From positions 1 through 6,148 of the forward strand of contig JAFPWQ010000119.1 of assembly GCA_017394925.1 (NCBI GenBank): a stretch of 6,148 nucleotides of DNA, written 5' to 3'. The position numbers and the translations under genes were made by a program. This DNA comes from Synergistaceae bacterium. Lineage in GTDB: Bacteria > Synergistota > Synergistia > Synergistales > Aminobacteriaceae. The notes beneath the pieces are model-generated. The model saw only the letters and a program-made list of their open reading frames with translations, did not search any database and was not told where the DNA came from. Position 1 is the first letter of the stretch. Every line of letters starts with the position of its first letter. Shown one piece after another: positions 1-4,869 of the stretch.

Positions 1-183
1 ATATTTGAGTTTACGTTCATATGAAAATAACATTATCCCCGAATACACAAGAAGAGTTACGATAACAAACGCATACATGCCTGACTTATTATAGAGTGCA
101 AGTGCGAATTTATCATAAAGTGCAAGTGAAGACACAAGAGACGCTAACACTCCCAGCATAGGAGCAGCTCGTAATATTTCCAT
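1..183 (-). CDS. comEC: Probable ComEC/Rec2-type DNA-uptake channel, N-terminal 61 residues only
   Basis: Reading leftward, an ATG at 183-181 opens a frame that runs without a stop to the window edge, giving 61 residues starting MEILRAAPMLGVLASL. The fragment has two hydrophobic stretches, roughly residues 9-23 and 37-54, followed by a basic turn (YERKLK). That two-helix start is what the N-terminal region of ComEC proteins looks like, but the diagnostic competence core and any metallo-beta-lactamase domain lie outside the window. The call rests mostly on position: it begins 9 bases after the comEA stop on the same strand, the usual comEA-comEC order. ComEC forms the inner-membrane channel for single-stranded DNA during transformation. 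No strong Shine-Dalgarno is visible before the ATG, so translation may depend on coupling to comEA. An 8-residue near-repeat (LALYDKFA, LALYNKSG) lies at residues 21-36. It could instead be another small membrane protein. Confidence 0.6.
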   Translation of the reverse strand, partial: MEILRAAPMLGVLASLVSSLALYDKFALALYNKSGMYAFVIVTLLVYSGIMLFSYERKLKY

Positions 184-192
184 TGTGAATGA

Positions 193-939
193 CTAGCGTA
201 TAAGAATCTGAGAGCGCATTTTCTCAAGTTTTGCCGGGCCGATTCCGCGAACATGTATTAACTCTTCTGCACTCTTAAATCTTCCGTTCTTCTGTCTGTA
301 CTCGTATATTCTTTTCGCAATTGCAGGACCTACACCCGTTAATTTCTGAAGCTCTGACTCCGATGCATTATTCACATCAACAAGTCCTGTCTTACCCGAT
401 GATTTTGCATTTGATTTTGACTCCTGCGGCTGTACTGTTATGTGCGTATACGTGTCTGCATTATTATTAGCGTTCTGGGTCTGGGCTATGCGATTGCGTT
501 CACCTTTGAGGGGAATATGAATGTGCTGTGCATCCGTGAATGTCTCAGCAAGATTTAACGCTGCAATATCTGCTTTAGGTGTGAATCCTCCGGCCGCCTC
601 TATGACTTCAAATATTCTTGAGCCTTCCGGGAATTTATACACTCCGGGCTTCTTCACTGCTCCCGTTATGTATACGTATATGTCTCTTTGTGATATTTGT
701 TCTTGTGCCTGAATTTGTATTTGAGGTTCTTGATTCGATTCCTGACTGGCTTTTTGATTCTTTTCCTGATTTAATTCTTGATTCGATTCGTGATTCTGAT
801 TTGCTGTCTGAATTTGCTTTTGCTGATGTGATTCACCTGGAGGCATGAATATCATTGCGAGTGCTCCGGCGATTATGAAAAGAAATGTGCCTGCTCCCGT
901 TATTATTTCTTTGCGGTGAAGCTCAAAAAATTTTTGCAT
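193..939 (-). CDS. comEA: ComEA: membrane-anchored SLBB plus helix-hairpin-helix DNA receptor
   Basis: A 248-residue protein with the full ComEA architecture. Residues 13-32 form a single membrane anchor after a short basic start (MQKFFELHRK). Residues 38-82 are a Gln/Asn/Glu-rich low-complexity linker. Residues 86-145 are an SLBB domain (IYVYITGAVKKPGVY, then EAAGGFTPKAD). After a second linker, residues 184-246 are the C-terminal helix-hairpin-helix pair: VDVNNASESELQKLTGVGPAIAKRI and VRGIGPAKLEKM are the two hairpins. In the family this domain binds double-stranded DNA at the cell surface or in the periplasm and hands it to ComEC, whose probable gene follows after 9 bases. The ATG at 939 is supported by an AAAGGAG ribosome-binding site at 953-959, with a rather long 13-base spacing, and a TATAAT at 979-984. 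The start region is duplicated upstream (1061-1165). The linker is longer and more repetitive than in many ComEA proteins. Function is inferred from domains and gene order. Confidence 0.93.
   Translation of the reverse strand: MQKFFELHRKEIITGAGTFLFIIAGALAMIFMPPGESHQQKQIQTANQNHESNQELNQEKNQKASQESNQEPQIQIQAQEQISQRDIYVYITGAVKKPGVYKFPEGSRIFEVIEAAGGFTPKADIAALNLAETFTDAQHIHIPLKGERNRIAQTQNANNNADTYTHITVQPQESKSNAKSSGKTGLVDVNNASESELQKLTGVGPAIAKRIYEYRQKNGRFKSAEELIHVRGIGPAKLEKMRSQILIR
694..828 (-). repeat. Low-complexity Gln/Asn/Glu repeat tract inside comEA
   Basis: This stretch encodes ComEA residues 38-82, made mainly of degenerate four-residue units of the form N/S-Q-E-x (NQEL, NQEK, SQES, NQEP). At DNA level a 15-base word occurs perfectly twice on the plus strand, at 727-741 and 775-789, exactly 48 bases (16 codons) apart, so reading frame is kept. 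This suggests growth by slippage or unequal recombination. It joins the membrane anchor to the SLBB domain and so acts as a spacer whose length may vary between strains (inference). Confidence 0.75.
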
Positions 940-952
940 GATTCGCTTCGTT

Positions 953-959
953 CTCCTTT
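953..959 (-). promoter_or_regulatory. Ribosome-binding site of comEA
   Basis: The minus strand reads AAAGGAG here, 13 bases before the comEA ATG at 939. The spacing is long for a Shine-Dalgarno, but no other start codon lies in frame between it and the ATG. The identical site and spacing recur in the upstream repeat copy (1115-1121). Confidence 0.6.
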
Positions 960-978
960 CCTGTAATTTATGAGAGTG

Positions 979-984
979 ATTATA
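979..984 (-). promoter_or_regulatory. -10 element of the comEA promoter
   Basis: A perfect TATAAT on the minus strand would give a transcript start near 972 and a leader of about 33 bases before comEA. I find no convincing -35 hexamer 15-19 bases upstream (the window there reads near TGTATC), so an activator or another sigma factor may be needed. The same -10 is kept in the second repeat copy at 1141-1146. Confidence 0.5.
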
Positions 985-990
985 ATTTAG

Positions 991-1101
991 CTAAACGAAT
1001 TGATACACGTAAAATTTCTGAGACTGCGATTCGTTTTTGGGTCTATGCGTGTCTGATTGTGTTATTATCTTTTTGCGGTGAGTCTCAAAAAATTTTCCCA
1101 T
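991..1101 (-). pseudogene. 36-codon relic of a duplicated comEA start
   Basis: An ATG at 1101, preceded by the same AAAGGAG (1115-1121) as comEA, opens a 36-residue frame ending at a TAG at 993-991. Its first 14 residues, MGKFFETHRKKIIT, align with comEA MQKFFELHRKEIIT. The rest has no membrane anchor, SLBB or helix-hairpin-helix. The middle is KNESQSQKFYVY, which loosely resembles the comEA linker running into its SLBB strand (EQISQRDIYVY), as if most of a comEA copy had been deleted and the remainder run into the promoter repeat of the surviving gene. The stop falls inside repeat copy 1. I call it a decayed duplicate. It might still be translated as a short upstream peptide; nothing suggests an independent function. 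Confidence 0.55.
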
Positions 1102-1165
1102 GATTCGCTTCGTTCTCCTTTCCTGTAATTTATAATAGTGATTATAACGTAAGTAAACGAATTGA
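1061..1165 (-). repeat. Direct repeat copy 2: duplicated comEA leader
   Basis: This is the gapless partner of 899-1003, shifted by 162 bases and about 89 percent identical by hand count. It keeps the -10 (1141-1146), the Shine-Dalgarno (1115-1121) and an ATG (1101). Differences cluster in the coding part and around the -10 flanks, while the 35 bases around the ribosome-binding site (1099-1133) are unchanged. Its outer end touches the -35 of the rightward operon promoter. Confidence 0.9.
1141..1146 (-). promoter_or_regulatory. Second -10 element, upstream comEA leader copy
   Basis: A TATAAT on the minus strand sits at the position equivalent to the comEA -10. If active, it would start a transcript near 1134 that reads through the 36-codon relic into comEA, since no terminator lies between. 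As with the first copy, no clear -35 is present. Confidence 0.4.
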
Positions 1166-1190
1166 CGCGCCTTTATCAGCAAAATAAAAT
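1162..1190 (+). promoter_or_regulatory. Sigma-70-type promoter of the rightward operon
   Basis: The plus strand has TTGACG at 1162-1167 and TAAAAT at 1185-1190, separated by exactly 17 bases; each matches the consensus at five of six positions. The predicted transcript start is near 1197, leaving a leader of about 20 bases before the ATG at 1218. Position, strand and spacing all fit the promoter for the DUF1015-to-comF gene block. It is divergent from the comEA leader copies, and its -35 overlaps the end of repeat copy 2. Confidence 0.7.
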
Positions 1191-1217
1191 TAACGTCATT
1201 ATTCACAATGAAGGGAT

Positions 1218-2429
1218 ATGATTCACATATTCACATCTGCAAATTTCTTGCTGCCTGATGCTGAAGATTTAGCTAAATGGGCAGTCATAGCATGTGATCA
1301 GTTCACATCACAGCCGGATTACTGGGAAAAGGTCCGCGATATTGCAGGTAATTCACCGTCTGCATATAATTTAATTCTCCCTGAGGCCATGCTGAACGAG
1401 TCCGGGCTTCAGAAAATAGAACAGATTAACGCCGCAATGAATAGTTATCTTGAGCAAAAAATTTTCACCGAGTATAAAGACTCGTATATATATGTTGAAC
1501 GTGAATTACTTGACGGAAGTATACGGCGCGGAGTTGTCGGTGTAATTGACCTTGAAGAGTATGATTTCAGAGAAGGAAGAATGCCGCGAATCCGTGCGAC
1601 CGAAGAGACAGTGAAAGAAAGAATCCCGGCGCGCAAAATCATCCGTGAAAATGCAGCACTCGAATTATCACATGTGATTCTCTTATGCGATGACGAGAAA
1701 AAAAATCTCATTGAGCCGTTGACGCACTCAAAGCACAGCATGAAGAAATTATACGGCTTTGAGTTAATGCTTGGAGGAGGAAAGATTAACGGCTGGCTGA
1801 TTAACGGAGAACAGGCAAGAGCATTTACTACACGGATGAACGCATACATTAAGCGCAAGAGCAAAGAGCTTTCATTAACGTTTGCCGTAGGAGACGGGAA
1901 TCATTCACTCGCGGCGGCCAAATCATGTTACCTCGATAACCCTACGGAACTTTCACGCTATGCAATGGTTGAACTCGAAAATATTCATGACGATGCACTG
2001 AAATTTGAGCCTATTCACAGGATCGTCAAAGGTGTTAATCCTGAAGAATTTATTTCAGAGATTCAGAATAATATATGCGTTAAGGGCTGGACGAGTTCAA
2101 AAAATTCATGGGCATTGAATTATTATCATCATGGCCGCAACGGAATAATTTTTGTCGATAAGTCAAAAGGAGCTTCGCCGTTAATCGTCTTACAGAAATA
2201 TCTTGATGCTAAAGGCTGTGAGATTGATTACATTCATGATTCGGAATCATTAAAGAAACTTGCGGATGAGTCCGGCTGTGTAGGCTTTGAGATGCCCCCG
2301 TTCGATGAGAATGCAAAACGTGATTTCTTCAGCGTGATTTCACAGTCAGGAGTATTGCCCCGAAAGACATTCTCAATGGGACATGCACAGGAAAAGAGAT
2401 ATTATCTCGAAGCCAGGAGAATAAAATAA
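1218..2429 (+). CDS. DUF1015 family protein
   Basis: A 403-residue protein that I recognise as a full-length DUF1015 (COG4198) member. Family signatures in order are the N-terminal KWAVIACDQFTSQPDYW (residues 20-36), RATEETVKERIPARK (126-140), the glycine/histidine motif VGDGNHSLAAAK (224-235), an EL..IHDDALKFEPIHR segment (252-268) and a C-terminal PRKTFSMGHAQEKRYY (381-396). No signal peptide or membrane segment is seen, so it is probably cytoplasmic. The family is poorly characterised; I recall relatives being discussed as free-serine kinases but cannot confirm that here, so I assign no reaction. The ATG is chosen because the family N-terminus fits directly. Its AAGGG (1211-1215) lies only 2 bases away, unusually close, and a 16-codon frame from ATG 1208 overlaps the start. 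It is the first gene of the operon and overlaps the next by one base. Confidence 0.88.
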   Translation: MIHIFTSANFLLPDAEDLAKWAVIACDQFTSQPDYWEKVRDIAGNSPSAYNLILPEAMLNESGLQKIEQINAAMNSYLEQKIFTEYKDSYIYVERELLDGSIRRGVVGVIDLEEYDFREGRMPRIRATEETVKERIPARKIIRENAALELSHVILLCDDEKKNLIEPLTHSKHSMKKLYGFELMLGGGKINGWLINGEQARAFTTRMNAYIKRKSKELSLTFAVGDGNHSLAAAKSCYLDNPTELSRYAMVELENIHDDALKFEPIHRIVKGVNPEEFISEIQNNICVKGWTSSKNSWALNYYHHGRNGIIFVDKSKGASPLIVLQKYLDAKGCEIDYIHDSESLKKLADESGCVGFEMPPFDENAKRDFFSVISQSGVLPRKTFSMGHAQEKRYYLEARRIK

Positions 2430-3304
2430 TGCTTGCGGATTCAGCGTTATTATTCTGCGCGTTCTTCTGGGGAATGAGTTTTGCGACCATGAAGATACTC
2501 ATCACAATATATCCGTCATGCTGGTTATTATTTCTCAGGTTCACAGCCGGAGCGTTAATGATATATGCATTCTTTAACGGGAGGATTCATGAATCGATTC
2601 GCAAATGCCTCAAGGGAGGAATAATAATCGGTGCATTGCTTTTTATAGCACTTGAAACTCAGACTATAGGACTGTTATATATCGGCGGAGGACGTTCAGC
2701 GTTTATATCAGCAATATATGTTCTGATAGTGCCGTTAATGATGTGGGGAATACGAAAAATTTTTCCCGGCTGGGTTACACTTTTTGCGGCGTGTCTTTGC
2801 GTACTCGGAATGTATTTTCTCACGGGCGATGACATGAACGGCTCAATGAATACCGGCGACATATTGACTATCATATGTGCGTTTACGTTTGCGGTTCAGA
2901 TTCTCGCGATAAACCATTACACTCAGGACTGCGACCCCGTAACATTGAGCTTTGTTGAGTTCGTTACTCTTGCAGTTCTGTCATTTATTACGTCATTAAT
3001 CTTCGAGACCCGAACAGAGATAATCAGTACGCGCGGACTTCCTGAGCTGATATTCACGATAGTATTATGCACGTTCGGATGTTACATGATTCAGATATGC
3101 GCACAGAAATACGCAAAGCCATCACACGCGGCGATAATCATGAGTCTTGAGTCAGTGTTCGGATTACTCAGCGGAATAGTTTTTCTCGGTGAAAGTTTAA
3201 CATTAAGAATGGCGGCAGGATGTACGATGATATTTGCGGCTGTTATGATTGCGGAGCTTGAACCGTTTATGCATTTCAGATTTGTGAACATGAATCGGGG
3301 CTGA
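2429..3304 (+). CDS. EamA/DMT-superfamily transporter, ten membrane helices
   Basis: A 291-residue, very hydrophobic protein with two EamA repeats, about residues 4-130 and 144-276, which together predict ten membrane helices. Typical drug/metabolite transporter motifs are present: FFWGMSFATMK in helix 1, LRFTAGALM in helix 2, a conserved QTIGLLYIGGGRSAFISAIY stretch (78-97) and, in the second repeat, AIIMSLESVFGLLSGIVFLGESLT (235-258). Members export or exchange small metabolites or amino acids across the inner membrane; the substrate cannot be told from sequence. The ATG overlaps the upstream stop (TAATG) and has an AGGAG at 2415-2419, 9 bases away, so translation is probably coupled to the DUF1015 gene. 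A function related to the neighbouring DUF1015 protein is possible but only inferred. Length and layout are normal for the family. Confidence 0.92.
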   Translation: MLADSALLFCAFFWGMSFATMKILITIYPSCWLLFLRFTAGALMIYAFFNGRIHESIRKCLKGGIIIGALLFIALETQTIGLLYIGGGRSAFISAIYVLIVPLMMWGIRKIFPGWVTLFAACLCVLGMYFLTGDDMNGSMNTGDILTIICAFTFAVQILAINHYTQDCDPVTLSFVEFVTLAVLSFITSLIFETRTEIISTRGLPELIFTIVLCTFGCYMIQICAQKYAKPSHAAIIMSLESVFGLLSGIVFLGESLTLRMAAGCTMIFAAVMIAELEPFMHFRFVNMNRG

Positions 3305-3311
3305 ATGAATC

Positions 3312-4409
3312 TTGCTTGAAAATACTAACTGGCTACTGATACTCTCACTTGTATTCGGCTCTGCTGCACTTGCTGTAGCTGGTGATTCAATCGGCACTAA
3401 GTACGGCAAGAAGCGCATATCATTATTCGGACTGAGGCCAAGACACACAAGCAGATTAATCACTGCGATAACAGGCTCATTAATTGCATCAGGGACACTT
3501 GGAGTAATGTCTGTATTCTCTCAGGATGTACGCACTGCACTATTCGGAATGAAGATATTGCAGCAGCAGATGAATGAATTGCAGTTCCAGCTGAACCAGA
3601 GCGAAGCCAATGCAGAACATACGCGCATAAGTTTTGCTGAGGCCTCCGCAAGTCTGGACATAGTTGGCTTTGAACTGGACACGATGAAGAATGATAAATT
3701 AATTCTTGAGCAGGAGAAAAGAGACCTTGAGATTCTGCTTCGTGTTATGCGCGATGAATCAGAACAGTTAAAAAAAGATTTGAAGACAATGCGCAGTGAA
3801 TCGATTGCACTTAATGCGAATATTCTTCTCGGACAGTCTGCATTTGAACCTGGAATGAGCAGAGATGAAATTATTTCGGGGCTTAATACTCTTAAACAGC
3901 AGGTGAGACTTAATGCGCTTGCTAAAATTTCGGATCAGTCATTCTCAAGGCTTCGTGATATTCCGGTTATCTTTAATGCAGACGAGGAAGAAGAATTAAT
4001 CCGTGAACTTGAAAGCACAGACATCCGGCAATATGTGAGGGCGTTATCAGGAGAGAATGCCGCACTTGATGACAACATGAGAATCACAGTTAGACTCGAA
4101 ACTGGAACAAGCACAGTAATTTATCATGACGGAGAGCCCGTATACCGAAAATTTTTTGCTGACATGAGCAAACATAAAGCTGAGGAGATGCTGCATTACT
4201 TTCTTCGTGAATTACGGAACAAGGCACTCAATGACGGAATTATCCCCGAACCTGCAACGAGTAATGTAGGAACTCTTGACGGTGAAGCATTTTTCAGTGC
4301 AGTCGAAACTCTGAATGCCATAACTGAACCCGTGATAATAACTGCGCTTGCCTCTGGTGATATTTACACTGAAGGCCCCGTAGTGATAAGCATAATCTTT
4401 GAGGAATAG
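3312..4409 (+). CDS. DUF3084 membrane-anchored coiled-coil protein, TTG start
   Basis: A 365-residue protein with the DUF3084 layout. Helix 1 is at residues 6-24 (NWLLILSLVFGSAALAVAG), followed by the family hallmark GTKYGKKRISLFGLRPRHTS (28-47) and helix 2 at about 49-69. Next comes a coiled coil, roughly 78-165, rich in Glu, Leu, Lys and Gln, and then a mixed globular C-terminus ending in the typical SGDIYTEGPVVISIIFEE. It is probably an inner-membrane protein with a long soluble part; the family's function is unknown. The start must be TTG at 3312: the frame has a stop at 3306-3308, so no upstream start exists, and the protein aligns to the family from its first residues. A GGGG at 3297-3300 could serve as a weak ribosome-binding site. 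It lies 7 bases after the transporter stop and 4 bases before rnhA. A four-codon frame (ATG 3305) overlaps the start. Confidence 0.9.
   Translation: MLENTNWLLILSLVFGSAALAVAGDSIGTKYGKKRISLFGLRPRHTSRLITAITGSLIASGTLGVMSVFSQDVRTALFGMKILQQQMNELQFQLNQSEANAEHTRISFAEASASLDIVGFELDTMKNDKLILEQEKRDLEILLRVMRDESEQLKKDLKTMRSESIALNANILLGQSAFEPGMSRDEIISGLNTLKQQVRLNALAKISDQSFSRLRDIPVIFNADEEEELIRELESTDIRQYVRALSGENAALDDNMRITVRLETGTSTVIYHDGEPVYRKFFADMSKHKAEEMLHYFLRELRNKALNDGIIPEPATSNVGTLDGEAFFSAVETLNAITEPVIITALASGDIYTEGPVVISIIFEE
4401..4405 (+). promoter_or_regulatory. Ribosome-binding site that fixes the rnhA start
   Basis: GAGGA lies 8 bases before the ATG at 4414, inside the last codons of the DUF3084 gene. 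A longer in-frame start, TTG at 4399, would begin before this site and overlap the upstream gene. The ATG at 4414 is therefore preferred. Confidence 0.7.
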
Positions 4410-4413
4410 AATC

Positions 4414-4869
4414 ATGAGTGAAATGAATCCGCACGTGATAATTTACACTGACGGAGGAGCAGCACCTAATCCCGGTCTTGGAGGCTGGGCGGCAGTATTA
4501 TATTCACCGGCACATAATGCAGAACGCGAAATTTACGGTGCAGAACGAAACACGAGCAACAACCGCATGGAACTTACAGCGGCGATAAAAGCACTTGAGG
4601 CACTGAAGACTTCATGCGATGTTGATCTTCACACTGACAGCGCATATTTGCAGAATGCATTCGTCAAAGGCTGGTTACGTAAATGGCAGCGCAATAACTG
4701 GAAGAATTCAGCGGGTGATGATGTTCTTAACCGTGATTTATGGGAAGAGTTACTCAGGCTCACGAAGATTCACAGAGTCAAATGGCACTGGGTGAAAGGC
4801 CATGCAGAAGATGAACGCAATAACCGATGTGATGAACTCGTGAGAAGGGCACGCGATGAACTTCTCTAA
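4414..4869 (+). CDS. rnhA: Ribonuclease HI
   Basis: A 151-residue cytoplasmic enzyme that cleaves the RNA strand of RNA-DNA hybrids, removing R-loops and primers. The length is normal for bacterial RNase HI. All four carboxylates are visible: Asp13 in IYTDGG, Glu53 in NNRMEL, Asp75 in HTDSAY and Asp140 in NNRCDELVRRA, with the catalytic histidine at His130 in WVKGHAED. The basic handle region, with the Trp-rich GWLRKWQRNNWKNSAG (86-101) used for hybrid binding, is complete, so the enzyme should be active. The ATG at 4414 is chosen for its GAGGA ribosome-binding site at 4401-4405. It starts 4 bases after the DUF3084 stop and overlaps comF by 14 bases, so it sits firmly in the operon. Confidence 0.97.
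   Translation: MSEMNPHVIIYTDGGAAPNPGLGGWAAVLYSPAHNAEREIYGAERNTSNNRMELTAAIKALEALKTSCDVDLHTDSAYLQNAFVKGWLRKWQRNNWKNSAGDDVLNRDLWEELLRLTKIHRVKWHWVKGHAEDERNNRCDELVRRARDELL

Larger units (their letters stand above)
899..1003 (-). repeat. Direct repeat copy 1: comEA promoter, ribosome-binding site and first codons
   Basis: This 105-base segment matches 1061-1165 without any gap at a constant offset of 162 bases. By hand count 93 of 105 positions agree (about 89 percent). The longest identical block is 35 bases, 937-971, spanning the start codon and Shine-Dalgarno. The copy covers the minus-strand -10 (979-984), the AAAGGAG (953-959), the ATG (939) and the first 13 codons of comEA. Flanks on either side do not match. 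Confidence 0.9.

Noticed and set aside
694..828. CRISPR-like or other spaced repeat array in the comEA repeat tract
   Set aside because: The repeats are short, degenerate, keep codon phase and lie within a coding region; no spacers of regular length exist.
899..1165. Direct repeats as ends of an inserted mobile element
   Set aside because: The 57 bases between them hold no transposase or terminal inverted repeats, and the repeats carry comEA's own leader and codons, so a tandem duplication explains them better.
991..1206. A longer 71-codon minus-strand frame beginning at GTG 1206
   Set aside because: Its first 35 codons run through the promoter and ribosome-binding site of repeat copy 2; the comEA-like part starts at ATG 1101, so the longer frame is an accident of the leader sequence.
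1445..1864. 139-codon minus-strand frame inside the DUF1015 gene, and similar shorter frames elsewhere (e.g. 3203-3463, 5263-5484)
   Set aside because: They lie opposite well-recognised genes, show no domain signature and have no ribosome-binding sites of note; they are antisense shadows.
4399..4413. Longer rnhA start at TTG 4399
   Set aside because: It would overlap the DUF3084 gene and precede the GAGGA at 4401-4405, which is correctly spaced for ATG 4414.
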